Shown here piece after piece: positions 1 through 7,772 of a stretch of 64,000 nucleotides of DNA (position 1 is its first letter; each line of letters begins with the position of its first letter). The translations under genes and the position numbers were made by a program. Under the pieces are notes generated by a model. The model was not told the DNA's origin. It did not search any database and was given only the letters and a program-made list of their open reading frames with translations. This DNA is from Streptomyces pseudovenezuelae. GTDB lineage: Bacteria > Actinomycetota > Actinomycetes > Streptomycetales > Streptomycetaceae. Location: assembly GCF_029892565.1 (NCBI RefSeq), contig NZ_JARXVH010000003.1, forward strand, positions 310,001-374,000, given 5' to 3'.

Positions 1-276
1 CTCGTCTCCAGCGGCTCGCGCCTGCGCGTCTTCAAGGGCCGTACGACGGGCCTGTCCACGGCCGGCATGGTCACCGTCCAGCCGCCCGTCCACGGCACCA
101 CCCGCCTCCTCACGGCCGCCGACTTCGACGGCGACGGACGCGCCGACCTGGCGGTGCGGACGTATCGCAGCGAGACGAAGGACACCGTGGCGGTCTATCC
201 CGGGGTGAAGGGCGACGGGCTGGTCGCGGCGCGGCCGGTCGTCACCTTCTCGACGTCGGCGTTCCTCGTTCCCTGA
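1..276 (+). CDS. FG-GAP/VCBS repeat protein, 3' end only
   Basis: This is the C-terminal end of a gene that begins before the window; frame 1 is open from the first base to TGA at 274-276. It contains one clear FG-GAP calcium-loop repeat (AADFDGDGRADLAVRTY). Such repeats build extracellular integrin-alpha-like beta-propellers that bind calcium through the DxDxDG loop. The following gene at 458 belongs to the same family, so two to three FG-GAP proteins lie in tandem. The N-terminal part, including any signal peptide or catalytic domain, is not visible, so no specific function can be given. Confidence 0.8.
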   Translation, partial: LVSSGSRLRVFKGRTTGLSTAGMVTVQPPVHGTTRLLTAADFDGDGRADLAVRTYRSETKDTVAVYPGVKGDGLVAARPVVTFSTSAFLVP

Positions 277-457
277 CGCATCGAGCGGCTCGGGCGGCAC
301 ACGCACCGCAGGCCGCACTCGCGTGGCCAAAATAACCGAACTCACGTACAACCCTTACCCTTCCGCGCCGGTCTCCTGATCGCCGGCGCCCGCGCCCCAC
401 CTGCGCGGACCCGGCACCTCCCCGGAGTCCCCTACCTTTCCTCCCTGGAGCGCCTCC

Positions 458-1891
458 TTGCGCAAGCGCACCCTCCTGCTGGCCGTCGGGCTCACCACCG
501 GCCTGCTCACCGCTCTGCCCGGCACCGCGACCGCGGCGCCCTCCAGGCTGGCCGGTGACTTCAACGGCGACGGCTATCGCGATGTCGCCATCGGCGCGGA
601 CAGCGCCGACGTCGGCTCCGTCCAGTACGCGGGCGCGGTCGTCGTCCTGTACGGCTCCGCCTCCGGCGTCTCGGCCGCGAAGAAGACGGTCATCACCCAG
701 AACTCCGCCGGCGTCCCCGGCGCCGCCGAGCAGGGCGACCGCTTCGGCAACAGCCTCGCCGCCGGCGACCTGAACGCCGACGGCTACGCGGACCTCGTGG
801 TCGGCGCCCAGTACGAGAGCATCGGCTCCCGCGACGGCATCGGCACCGCCACCGTCATCTGGGGCGGCAAGTCCGGCCTGACCGGCGGTTCGGTGCTGCC
901 CTCGCCGGGCGGACTGAACGAGTGGGGCGGCTACTCCTCCGGCATCGCGACCGGCGACTTCGACGGCGACGGCAAGACGGACGTGACGGTCACCGGCCAG
1001 AGCCGCACCGGTCTGTACAAGGGCCCGTTCACCCGCGCCGGGAAGCCCGTCGGCCTGACCTCCGTGGGCGAGGTCGGCTCGACGTACGGCGTGATCGCGG
1101 GCGACCTGGACGCCGACGGCGCGGCCGAGCGCGTGTACCCGTACGCGACCGACGGCGACCTCGGCGGCGTCATCGGCTACTTCGGCTACGACCCCGAGGG
1201 CTACGACTCCCACCCGGAGTCGAACTACGCCCGGACCGAGCTGCCGCTGGCCGACGGCGACCAGGGCGCGGTCGGCGACATCAACGGCGACGGCTACGGT
1301 GACCTCGTCCTCGGCGACCACGAGGACCCGCGCAGCGACAAGAAGACGGGCCACAAGGGCGGCCAGATCAGCGTCTGGTACGGCGGCCCGAACGGCCCCG
1401 ACCCGGCACAGAAGCCGACGGTCATCCACCAGGACTCGGCGGGCGTGCCCGGCACCGGCGAGGCCGCGGACCTCTTCGGCTCGGCGCTGAGCGTCGGTGA
1501 CGTCAACGGCGACAAGTACGCCGACGTCGCGGTGGGCGCCTTCGGCGAGGACAACGGCAAGGCCAGGGACTCGGGTTCGGTGACGATCCTGTTCGGCTCG
1601 GCCACCGGCCTCAAGGGCTCCGGCGCCAAGGTGTACACGCAGAACACCGCGGGCGTGCCCGGCGCCGACGAGAGCGGCGACTCCTTCGGCCAGTCCGTCC
1701 GCCTGGTCGACCTCGACAAGAACGGCAAGGCCGACCTGGTCGTCGGCTCCGGCTACGAGAACGCCTACGGCGCGATCACCGTCCTGCGCGGCGCCGCCTC
1801 CGGCCTCACCACCAGCGGTGCCAAGTTCCTCAGCGCCCGTGACGTCTCCCTCAAGGGCGACGCGTCCTTCGGCTGGGTGATCGGCCAGTGA
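458..1891 (+). CDS. Secreted FG-GAP repeat (integrin alpha-like) protein
   Basis: A 477-residue predicted secreted protein. It has an N-terminal signal peptide (basic MRKR, hydrophobic core, then TATAAPS around residue 27) followed by about seven FG-GAP repeats with DxDxDG-type loops, for example GDFNGDGYRDVAIG, GDLNADGYADLVVG and GDVNGDKYADVAVG. This number fits a complete seven-bladed calcium-binding beta-propeller. The start is TTG at 458, seven bases after GGAG. The stop overlaps the GTG of the next FG-GAP gene by 4 bp (GTGA), so the two are translationally coupled. Several repeat junctions share the phrase QNTAGVPG, also present in the next gene, which indicates paralogy by tandem duplication. 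Ligand and role are unknown; a surface or matrix function is inferred from the fold and signal peptide only. Confidence 0.88.
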   Translation: MRKRTLLLAVGLTTGLLTALPGTATAAPSRLAGDFNGDGYRDVAIGADSADVGSVQYAGAVVVLYGSASGVSAAKKTVITQNSAGVPGAAEQGDRFGNSLAAGDLNADGYADLVVGAQYESIGSRDGIGTATVIWGGKSGLTGGSVLPSPGGLNEWGGYSSGIATGDFDGDGKTDVTVTGQSRTGLYKGPFTRAGKPVGLTSVGEVGSTYGVIAGDLDADGAAERVYPYATDGDLGGVIGYFGYDPEGYDSHPESNYARTELPLADGDQGAVGDINGDGYGDLVLGDHEDPRSDKKTGHKGGQISVWYGGPNGPDPAQKPTVIHQDSAGVPGTGEAADLFGSALSVGDVNGDKYADVAVGAFGEDNGKARDSGSVTILFGSATGLKGSGAKVYTQNTAGVPGADESGDSFGQSVRLVDLDKNGKADLVVGSGYENAYGAITVLRGAASGLTTSGAKFLSARDVSLKGDASFGWVIGQ

Positions 1892-2594
1892 CGTACCGCC
1901 GAACGACCTGCCGCCGCCTGGCCGTCCTGCTCGCGGCCGGCCTCACCCCGCTCGCCCTCACCGCCCCCGCAGCCCAGGCCGCGACGCCCGCGAAGCCGTA
2001 CGACTTCAACGGCGACGGCAAGGCCGACCTCGCGATCGGCGCGCCCGCCGCCACCGTCGGCGGCAAGAAGGGGGCGGGCGCGGTCTCCGTCGTTCGGACG
2101 GCGTGAACACCGGCCGCACGCCGCTCACCCTCACGCAGAACACCGCGGGCGTCCCCGACACCTCGGAGACCGGCGACGCCTTCGGCTCCGGCGTCTCCCT
2201 GGGCGACGTCAACGGCGACGGGTACGCCGACCTCGCGATCGGCGCGTCCGGCGAGAACTCCGGGGCGGGCTCGCTGACCGTCCTGTACGGCTCGGCCTCC
2301 GGCCTCAAGACCTCGGGCGCCAAGGCGTACTCCCAGAACACGGCGGGCGTCCCCGGCGCCGGCGAGAAGTCCGACCGCTTCGGCGGCCGCACCACCCTTG
2401 TGGACCACACCGGCGACCGGCGTGCCGAGCTGACCGTGTCGGCGCCGGGCGAGAACGCGGGCGACGGCGCGGTGTGGTCCCTGCGGGGCACGACCACCGG
2501 CCCGACGACCTCGGGCGCGGTGAGCTTCGGCCCGTCGGCGACGGACGTGGCGACGACGGGCAGCCCGGGGTTCGGCAAGACGCTGGGCAGCTGA
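1888..2594 (+). pseudogene. Secreted FG-GAP repeat protein, frameshifted
   Basis: Two overlapping frames together encode one FG-GAP protein. 1888-2106 gives a signal peptide plus the first repeat (DFNGDGKADLAIGAPA), ending GAVSVVRTA. 2103-2594 continues with TQNTAGVPD, LGDVNGDGYADLAIG and a third, degenerate repeat. The upstream paralogue reads through the same point as a VVLYGSASG-type sequence. Here, around 2090-2105, the DNA fits loss of seven bases: restoring CTACGGC after GTCGT gives VVYGSDGVNTG in one frame. The downstream part starts with a GTG that overlaps the stop of the first part (GTGA), so reinitiation could still make a leaderless second half, but that half would lack a signal peptide. 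A sequencing error cannot be excluded. At about 235 residues the intact protein would be half the size of its neighbour. Confidence 0.75.
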
Positions 2595-2616
2595 CCGTCG
2601 TCGTATCCGGTATCTC

Positions 2617-2659
2617 GACATCCCTTAGGGCACCCGGCTCGGGCCCCCTAAGGGATGTC
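2617..2659. terminator. Perfect 14-bp inverted repeat, likely terminator
   Basis: GACATCCCTTAGGG (2617-2630) and its exact complement (2646-2659) flank a 15-base loop. It lies 22 bp after the stop of the FG-GAP gene and before the next gene, so it is best read as a strong stem-loop terminator. It lacks a T-run, as is common in Streptomyces. It also argues against starting the next gene at the ATG at 2655, which lies inside the stem. Confidence 0.65.
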
Positions 2660-2735
2660 ACAGCTCGGCAGCAAAGCCCGGCCCGGAACGCCGGGCCCGA
2701 CACGCGTTCCGGCGGAACCAGGTACGTTCGACAAC

Positions 2736-3713
2736 GTGGCTGGATTCAGGATCGGACGGGGCGGCAGGAACAACGGCGCTCCGCAGACGCGACCGCAAAA
2801 CCCCCCGTACGGACAGCAGGCGCCGCAGAGACCGTCGTACGGCTACCCCGCCGCGCCGCAGCCCCACCCCGGGCAGCAGCAGTACGGCAACGGGGGCGGC
2901 GGCCAGTGGCCGCAGCCGAACCCCGGACAGGGCGGGCACGGCGGTTACGGCGGGCAGGGCGGTTACGGCAACCAGGGCGAGCCGGAGTACTTCGGCGACG
3001 GCGGCGCGTACGCACCGCAGGGCAACCCCGACCCGTACGCGGCCAACAACCCGGGCCACACCCAGTCGTTCTCGGTCGGCGAGGCCCCGTACAACCAGGG
3101 CGCCCCGGGCGACGCGTACAACCAGGGCGGGACGTACCACGCCGGCTCGGCGGCCCCGTCAGGCCCGACCGGCCCGCGCCTGCACTGGAAGGACCTGCTG
3201 AGGGGCATCTTCCTGTCCCCCCAGCAGACATTCCTGCGCATGCGGGACTACGCGATGTGGGGCCCGGCCCTGATCGTGACGTTCCTCTACGGCCTGCTGG
3301 CGGTCTTCGGCTTCGACGGCGCGCGGAAAGACGCGATAAACGCCACCCTGTCGAACGCCATCCCGATCGTCCTGACCACGGCCGTCGCGATGGTGCTCTC
3401 GTCCTTCGTCCTGGGCGTGGTCACCCACACCCTGGCCCGCCAGCTCGGCGGCGACGGCGCCTGGCAGCCCACGGTCGGCCTCTCCATGCTGATCATGTCC
3501 CTCACGGACGCCCCCCGCCTGGTCGTGGCCATGTTCCTCGGCGGCGACGCCACCTTCGTCCAACTCCTCGGCTGGGCCACCTGGGTAGCCGCGGGCGCCC
3601 TCCTGACGTTGATGGTCAGCCGCTCCCACGACCTCCCGTGGCCGAAGGCGCTGGGCGCGTCGGCGATCCAGCTGATCGCGATCCTGTCGATCGTGAAGCT
3701 GGGCACGTTCTGA
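2736..3713 (+). CDS. Yip1-family membrane protein with disordered Gly/Gln/Tyr-rich N-terminus
   Basis: The N-terminal ~140 residues are low complexity (repeated QYG, GGYG, PQP, NQG), hydrophilic and probably disordered and cytoplasmic. The C-terminal ~180 residues carry a Yip1-like bundle of about five membrane segments, including ALIVTFLYGLLAVFGF, IPIVLTTAVAMVLSSFVLG and the final AIQLIAILSIVKLG. GTG at 2736 is preferred because the upstream in-frame ATG at 2655 falls within the terminator stem; a GAACCAGG stretch lies about 11 bases ahead of it. A bidirectional terminator follows. Yip1-like proteins are integral membrane proteins of uncertain bacterial role. No catalytic residues are seen, and no partner gene is coupled to it. 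Confidence 0.8.
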   Translation: MAGFRIGRGGRNNGAPQTRPQNPPYGQQAPQRPSYGYPAAPQPHPGQQQYGNGGGGQWPQPNPGQGGHGGYGGQGGYGNQGEPEYFGDGGAYAPQGNPDPYAANNPGHTQSFSVGEAPYNQGAPGDAYNQGGTYHAGSAAPSGPTGPRLHWKDLLRGIFLSPQQTFLRMRDYAMWGPALIVTFLYGLLAVFGFDGARKDAINATLSNAIPIVLTTAVAMVLSSFVLGVVTHTLARQLGGDGAWQPTVGLSMLIMSLTDAPRLVVAMFLGGDATFVQLLGWATWVAAGALLTLMVSRSHDLPWPKALGASAIQLIAILSIVKLGTF

Positions 3714-3740
3714 TTCTTGGCGGTACGGCGGTACGTGGAA

Positions 3741-3773
3741 GGGGCTCCCGGCGATCTGATCGCCAGGAGCCCC
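3741..3773. terminator. Intrinsic terminator between convergent genes
   Basis: GGGGCTCC pairs with GGAGCCCC, with an inner GGCGATC/GATCGCC pairing, giving an almost continuous 15-bp stem followed by TTT. It lies between the Yip1 gene (+) and the small gene at 3824-4096 (-), so it can end both transcripts. A short GGTCG repeat follows at 3796-3816. Confidence 0.8.
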
Positions 3774-3823
3774 TTTCCGATTCCGATCCGATCCGGTCGG
3801 GTCGGGTCGGGTCGAGTCACTCT

Positions 3824-4096
3824 TCAGACGTCCGCCTCCGGCCCCCACTGCTCCGGCCCCACCCCACGCCAGTCGATCCACGACACCTGCGCCACCTCCG
3901 CCGGATCGATCTCCAACCCGGCCCGGCGAAGGAACTCGGCGAGATCCACCACGTTGTGCGCCAGCCCGAGGATCTCGCCGTCCACGCGCACCCGTCGGCC
4001 CCCCGTCGGCGACGGAGGAAGCACGATCACCCGAATCGGTCCGGACATGTCCTCAGGATCATCCGGGATGTACGGCCCCGCACTCCGGTGCGTCAT
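3824..4096 (-). CDS. Small conserved-type hypothetical protein
   Basis: A 90-residue protein I cannot assign to a family. It has an N-terminal hydrophilic segment, a strand-like stretch (IRVIVLPPS) and a C-terminal segment (VDLAEFLRRAGLEIDPAEVAQVSWIDWRG), consistent with a small alpha/beta domain. No signal peptide or membrane segment is seen. The ATG at 4096 follows GAGGG at suitable spacing; an internal ATG at 4048 is possible. It is convergent with the Yip1 gene and lies 98 bp downstream of the VOC gene on the same strand, so co-transcription is possible but not evident. Confidence 0.6.
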   Translation of the reverse strand: MTHRSAGPYIPDDPEDMSGPIRVIVLPPSPTGGRRVRVDGEILGLAHNVVDLAEFLRRAGLEIDPAEVAQVSWIDWRGVGPEQWGPEADV

Positions 4097-4194
4097 ACGA
4101 CCCTCGCAGCTCGATCAAATGTTCGATTCGGTCGGAACACTACGCCTATACCCGCCCGGCCGGGTGCAACGCCAGGCGAACGCCCTTGCAGCGC

Positions 4195-4635
4195 TCAGCT
4201 GAGCTGCTCGGCCAGTCCGACGATGATGCCCTCGGGGCCGCGGACGTAACAGAGCCGATAGATGTCCTCGTACCGCGCCACGTCACCCACGAGTTCGGCG
4301 CCGTGCGTACGCAGGCGGGCGATGACGTCGTCGATGTCGTCGACGGCGAACATGATGCGCCGAATCCCCAACGTGTTCGCCGGCGCGTCCTCCGGCTCGG
4401 ACCTGATCGCCTTCGGCGCGTGGAACTGCGCCAACTCGATCCGCCCGTGCCCGTCCGGGATCCGCAGCATCGCAACGTCCTGCCGCACCCCACTGACCCC
4501 GATGACACCCTCCACCCACGCCCCCTCGACGGGCCCCTTCCCCTCCAACTCCATGCCGAGCTCGACGAAGAACGCGATGACGACGTCGATGTCCTCGACG
4601 ACGATGAGAACGTTGTCCATCCGCTGAATCGCCAT
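4195..4635 (-). CDS. VOC (glyoxalase/bleomycin-resistance fold) protein
   Basis: A 146-residue protein with the paired beta-alpha-beta-beta-beta modules of the vicinal oxygen chelate family. Module 1 begins QRMDNVLIVVEDIDVVIAFF; module 2 begins RRIMFAVDDIDDVIARL and ends in the usual YVRGPEGIIVGLAEQL. Members bind a divalent metal and act as dioxygenases, glyoxalases, epimerases or drug-binding resistance proteins; the substrate cannot be told from sequence. E/H/Q candidates for metal binding are present (for example the E of RIELAQF and the E of GPEGIIVG). The start ATG at 4635 is set by AAGGAG seven bases upstream. The upstream DNA is a G-rich tandem repeat rather than coding sequence. Confidence 0.85.
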   Translation of the reverse strand: MAIQRMDNVLIVVEDIDVVIAFFVELGMELEGKGPVEGAWVEGVIGVSGVRQDVAMLRIPDGHGRIELAQFHAPKAIRSEPEDAPANTLGIRRIMFAVDDIDDVIARLRTHGAELVGDVARYEDIYRLCYVRGPEGIIVGLAEQLS

Positions 4636-4650
4636 GACGGGGCTCCTTGG

Positions 4651-4715
4651 TGGGGTGGGTCGGGGTGGAGTGGAGTGGGGCGGGGTGCGGTGGGGTGCGG
4701 TGGGGTGCGGCGGGG
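4651..4715 (+). repeat. G-rich tandem repeat (GGGGTGCGGT-type)
   Basis: About 65 bp built from GGGGTGG, GGGGTGGAGT and three near-perfect copies of the 10-mer CGGGGTGCGG/T. It is strongly strand-asymmetric (G and T on the plus strand) and lies in the 5' leader or promoter of the VOC gene. Runs of G separated by short T-containing spacers could form G-quadruplexes, but this is inference. The repeat number is likely to vary by slippage. Confidence 0.7.
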
Positions 4716-4940
4716 ATGCTGTCCTCGACATCCTCTGCCACGGCGAGCTCGGCGCACGGGGAACCCGGGCAACATGTTGCCGGTCCGCACCGTCCAGGTT
4801 CCGGTGTCGGCGTTACGGCTGGTCCCGGACCAGGCAGAACCCGTTGACCTCATGGTCGCGAGCAGTCTTCAGTCACCCGGCGAGCACAAGCGACGCCCGA
4901 GGCGCACGATGGAATGAGCAACGCCCAGAAGGGCCGGATC

Positions 4941-5378
4941 ATGAGCAAGTTGCATCACGCTCGGCATCCCAAGACCTCCCCAGGACAATCCTGGGGCCCA
5001 CGGAATCCCGAGGCGCCAGCATCTCCGTCACATCCCTGGCCGGAACAGCCGCAAAGCCCTCCACCTGGCCAGTCTCCGTACCAGAGTCAGGCAACAACGC
5101 CCCTCCCCCGCAAGCGACATCGCGTCTTCTTCTGGATCTTCCTGGCCGTGCAGATCCTGTTCCTGATCTGGGTGATCGCAGGAGCCGCGAGCGGAAGCGG
5201 CACACCTGAGTCGTGCCAGGGGAGGACCGGCGCAAGACTGAGCCTGTGCAACGACGCGAGCGACGTCGGCACCACGATCGGCGTGGGCTTGATCATCGGA
5301 CTGTGGGCGGCCGTAGACCTCATTCTGGGAATCACGTACCTGATCTTCCGACTCGCCGGCCGGCAGCCACGGGCATGA
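4941..5378 (+). CDS. Small two-span membrane protein, Pro-rich N-terminus
   Basis: About 145 residues. A proline/serine/glutamine-rich N-terminal tail of ~65 residues ends in a basic cluster (RKRHR), followed by a membrane segment (VFFWIFLAVQILFLIWVIAGAA), a loop with two cysteines and a second membrane segment (IGVGLIIGLWAAVDLILGI). The loop cysteines could form an extracytoplasmic disulfide. The ATG at 4941 has AGAAGGG seven to eight bases upstream; an in-frame ATG at 4914 would add nine residues but has a poorer ribosome site. Similar small membrane proteins are common in Streptomyces without known function. It has no operon partner. Confidence 0.7.
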   Translation: MSKLHHARHPKTSPGQSWGPRNPEAPASPSHPWPEQPQSPPPGQSPYQSQATTPLPRKRHRVFFWIFLAVQILFLIWVIAGAASGSGTPESCQGRTGARLSLCNDASDVGTTIGVGLIIGLWAAVDLILGITYLIFRLAGRQPRA

Positions 5379-5687
5379 GGCGGAGGGCCCGTCAGTTCAG
5401 CCGGTAGGTGTCTTCGAGTTCCTGCCCGTCAGCAGGAAGCAGCACGTCAGAGACCCTGCAAAGCCTGGCCGGACGCGTCACGTGCGATGACCAGGACACT
5501 GAGGACAGGGACACCATTTGGCAGGCCGAAAAGCTCGGCCTCACCGACGTCAGGCAATCGAGCCGAGACGCGCCGCCACGTGATCGAAGCGGACCCTTTC
5601 TGTGGTTCAGCCCCTCGAAGCGATCATGTTCCTGAGGCGGCAGGGTGTACGTCGCGGGTTCTGCCGCCCGTCCGTAGTACCCGCAGG
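5379..5687. other. Gene-free stretch
   Basis: 309 bp between a plus-strand and a minus-strand gene (convergent). Open frames on both strands lack ribosome sites and family resemblance. I see no convincing gene, RNA or strong terminator. A minus-strand frame ending around 5392 has coding-like composition in its last ~35 residues and may be a gene remnant, but nothing identifies it. Confidence 0.5.
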
Positions 5688-6197
5688 TCAGACCGCTTCC
5701 CTGTTCGGCTTGGCCGCTTCCCCCGACCTGTGTACCGGCGGCAAGACACTCCACGGAAAGTTGATCCAGTCGTCCGTCCGCTTCCACACGTACTCGCACT
5801 TCACCAGCGACTGCGACTTCTCGTAGATGACGGCGCTGCGCACCTCCGCGACGGCGTCGAGGCAGAAGTCGCGTACGAGCTTGAGCGTCTTGCCGGTGTC
5901 GGCGACGTCGTCGGTGATGAGGACCTTCTGGTCGGAGAAGTCGATGACGTTGGGGACGGGCGCGAGCATGACGGGCATTTCGAGGGTGGTGCCGACGCCC
6001 GTGTAGAACTCGACGTTCACGAGGCTGATGTTCTTGCAGTCGAGGGCGTAGGCGAGGCCGCCGGCGACGAAGACGCCGCCGCGGGCGATGCTGAGGACGA
6101 CGTCGGGCTCGTACCCGTCGTCGGCGATGGTCTGCGCGAGCTCGCGCACCGCGACGCCGAACGCCTCGTAGGTCAGGTTCTCCCGTATGTCGCTCAT
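5688..6197 (-). CDS. Type I phosphoribosyltransferase
   Basis: A 169-residue type I PRTase. The diagnostic PRPP-binding loop is VLITDDVADTGKT (around residues 92-104), preceded by the hydrophobic strand of the fold (DVVLSIARGGVFVAGGLAYAL). Family members transfer the ribose-5-phosphate of PRPP to a purine base such as xanthine, hypoxanthine or guanine; which base is used here is not evident. The ATG at 6197 lies two bases after the dcd stop, so the two genes form a tight operon for nucleotide salvage and pool control. No signal peptide is present; it is cytoplasmic. Confidence 0.88.
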   Translation of the reverse strand: MSDIRENLTYEAFGVAVRELAQTIADDGYEPDVVLSIARGGVFVAGGLAYALDCKNISLVNVEFYTGVGTTLEMPVMLAPVPNVIDFSDQKVLITDDVADTGKTLKLVRDFCLDAVAEVRSAVIYEKSQSLVKCEYVWKRTDDWINFPWSVLPPVHRSGEAAKPNREAV

Positions 6198-6199
6198 GC

Positions 6200-6775
6200 T
6201 CACACCTGCGTTCGGTGGAAGTTGAGGAAGGAGCGGGAGGCGGTCGGTCCGCGCTGGCCCTGGTAGCGGGAGCCGTAGCGCTCGCTGCCGTAGGGGAACT
6301 CGGCCGCCGAGCTGAGCTGGAACATGCACAGCTGGCCGATCTTCATGCCCGGCCACAGCTTGATGGGGAGGGTCGCGAGGTTGGAGAGCTCCAGCGTCAC
6401 GTGCCCGGAGAATCCCGGGTCGATGAAGCCGGCCGTGGAGTGGGTGACGAGTCCGAGCCGGCCGAGGGAGGACTTTCCCTCCAGGCGCGAGGCGAGGTCG
6501 TCGGGGAGGCTGACGACCTCGTACGTCGAGGCGAGCACGAACTCCCCCGGGTGGAGGATGAACGGCTCGTCGCCCTCGGGCTCCACCAGTCGCGTCAGGT
6601 CCGCCTGTTCGACGGACGGGTCGATGTGGGGGTAGCGGTGGTTCTCGAACACCCGGAAGTAGCGGTCGAGGCGCACGTCGACACTGGACGGCTGCACCAT
6701 GGATTCGTCGTAGGGATCGATCCGGACCCGCCCGGCGTCGATCTCGGCCCGGATGTCCTTGTCTGAGAGAAGCAC
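6200..6775 (-). CDS. dcd: dCTP deaminase
   Basis: A 191-residue trimeric dUTPase-fold enzyme that deaminates dCTP, supplying dUTP for dTMP synthesis; some actinobacterial forms also cleave dUTP to dUMP. Family features run through the whole protein: the N-terminal [43 protein letters not shown] (which carries the active-site Ser/Arg region), the catalytic-Glu motif HVTLELSN, and the C-terminal KIGQLCMFQ and [12 protein letters not shown]. The length is normal. It is the first gene of a pair with the phosphoribosyltransferase. The intergenic region 6776-6892 must hold the promoter. Confidence 0.96.
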   Translation of the reverse strand: MLLSDKDIRAEIDAGRVRIDPYDESMVQPSSVDVRLDRYFRVFENHRYPHIDPSVEQADLTRLVEPEGDEPFILHPGEFVLASTYEVVSLPDDLASRLEGKSSLGRLGLVTHSTAGFIDPGFSGHVTLELSNLATLPIKLWPGMKIGQLCMFQLSSAAEFPYGSERYGSRYQGQRGPTASRSFLNFHRTQV

Positions 6776-6892
6776 GCCCCGAGGATACGCAAGACGCGCG
6801 GACCGACCACAATCGTGCCGAACCCGCGCGCCCGCTTCTTCGTACGCGTTACCGCTGCCTGCTGGTGCTGCTTACCGCCTACCGCTTACTGC

Positions 6893-7060
6893 TTACTGCT
6901 TCTCCAGGCTGACCGGCACCACACTGCGGAGCCGGGCACACCGTGGACACCGTACGAGTCGGCCGGGGCCGAGCCGCTCGGCCTGCTGCATCGGGAACGA
7001 AGCGGTACTGAACACGTGCCCATCCGCACAACGGACGACGGTGCGCTCCATCAAGTCCAT
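6893..7060 (-). CDS. Small conserved protein with a CxxC knuckle
   Basis: A 55-residue protein (MDLMERTVVRCADGHVFSTA... RCPRCARLRSVVP). It has one CPRC knuckle plus an upstream Cys and His (RCADGH), so a zinc-ribbon-like fold is plausible. It lies next to a tRNA-Gly gene and close to dcd. Two start codons are possible: ATG at 7060, with GGAAGGG just upstream, and ATG at 7051. I favour 7060. Function is unknown; an RNA- or nucleic-acid-binding role is only a guess from the zinc-ribbon pattern. Confidence 0.7.
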   Translation of the reverse strand: MDLMERTVVRCADGHVFSTASFPMQQAERLGPGRLVRCPRCARLRSVVPVSLEKQ

Positions 7061-7323
7061 GAGTCCCTTCCCCAAGAGCCGCGTCTGGCTGCTGCTGACC
7101 TGACGACAAAACGCCACATTACGGGATCAAAGAGACGACTCACCAGGCGGCACTCCGGTCCCGCCCGGACCCTCTTCCACGTCTCCACCGTACGCCCCAA
7201 CTCCGGCCCCCCGCACGCACGTCCACCCTCCGAAACGCCAACTGGCCCCACGGCTTCAGCGCCGGGGGCCAGGCATGAGGTAGAGTGAGCGGGCATTCGA
7301 CACCGGTTCAACCGGCGTCTTAC

Positions 7324-7394
7324 GCGGGTGTAGTTTAGTGGTAGAACATCAGCTTCCCAAGCTGAGAGTGCGAGTTCGATTCTCGTCACCCGCT
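7324..7394 (+). tRNA. tRNA-Gly (anticodon CCC)
   Basis: A complete 71-nt cloverleaf. The acceptor stem is GCGGGTG/CACCCGC with discriminator T. The anticodon stem is TCAGC/GCTGA with loop TTCCCAA, so the anticodon is CCC (reads GGG). The T arm is GCGAG TTCGATT CTCGT. CCA is not encoded. The 3' part, from the anticodon stem to the end, is repeated exactly at 17133 and 26305, showing that this gene is the integration site of the downstream islands; the gene itself remains intact. Confidence 0.97.
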
Positions 7395-7395
7395 C
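7352..7395 (+). other. Attachment site, tRNA-side copy (att1)
   Basis: The 44-bp core that begins GCTTCCCAAGCTGAGAG and ends GTCACCCGCTC spans the 3' 43 bases of tRNA-Gly plus one base. Identical copies lie at 17133-17176 and 26305-26348. This is the classic signature of site-specific integration into a tRNA gene that restores its 3' end. Confidence 0.9.
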
Positions 7396-7401
7396 TTACG
7401 A

Positions 7402-7428
7402 AAGCCCCAGGTCAGCGGCCTGGGGCTT
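7402..7428 (+). terminator. tRNA terminator
   Basis: AAGCCCCAGG and CCTGGGGCTT form a 10-bp stem with a seven-base loop, eight bases after the tRNA. It is followed by a T-containing tract (TGCGCTTTTG). Confidence 0.85.
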
Positions 7429-7466
7429 GCGCTTTTGCCGTTACCTCTCTTGCCCTTTTCGCACTG

Positions 7467-7763
7467 CTATGCGCCCGAAGATTGGGCACGCGGAGGGCAC
7501 GCGGGCTTGACGGAGGGCGCGACGACATCGAGAGTGGCGACCTCGCCGCGCTCAATCTGGGACACGCGGGCAATACTCACCCTCATGCGGGCCGCGACAT
7601 CCTTCTACGCCAGCACGTACTGCTTGCGTGCCTCAGCCAGTTGGTGCCCACGGGCTTCCGCCAGGAAGCGGCGCGATCCGGCTTCCACCTCGGCAGGATC
7701 CACGCCGGCCGAGTACAGCTCCTGCTCCAGGGTCCCCCAGTCCTGCGGGGCCTTCTTGGGCAT
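7467..7763 (-). pseudogene. HigA-like XRE antitoxin remnant (in-frame TAG)
   Basis: The ATG at 7763 opens 52 codons (MPKKAPQDWGTLEQELYS ... RKQYVLA), then a TAG at 7605-7607. The same frame continues with the recognition part of an XRE helix-turn-helix, KDVAARMRVSIARVSQIERG, then EVATLDVVA, before it diverges and stops at 7467-7469. The antitoxin is therefore interrupted before its DNA-binding helices and its C-terminus is replaced. It follows the toxin gene by 9 bp, the toxin-first order of higBA-type systems. A functional DNA-binding antitoxin could only be made by stop-codon suppression. It is probably decayed cargo at the left end of island A. Confidence 0.75.
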
Positions 7764-7772
7764 ACTCACTCC

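Noticed and set aside
242..1429. 395-codon minus-strand open frame opposite the FG-GAP gene
   Set aside because: It is an antisense shadow: Ala/Val/Arg-rich without a ribosome site or family motifs, while the plus strand encodes clear FG-GAP repeats.
2474..4249. 591-codon plus-strand open frame
   Set aside because: Arg/Pro/Gly-rich shadow spanning the terminator at 2617, the Yip1 gene in another frame and two minus-strand genes.
5392..5799. 135-codon minus-strand open frame
   Set aside because: It overlaps the 3' end of the phosphoribosyltransferase, has no ribosome site and no recognisable family; only its last part looks coding-like.
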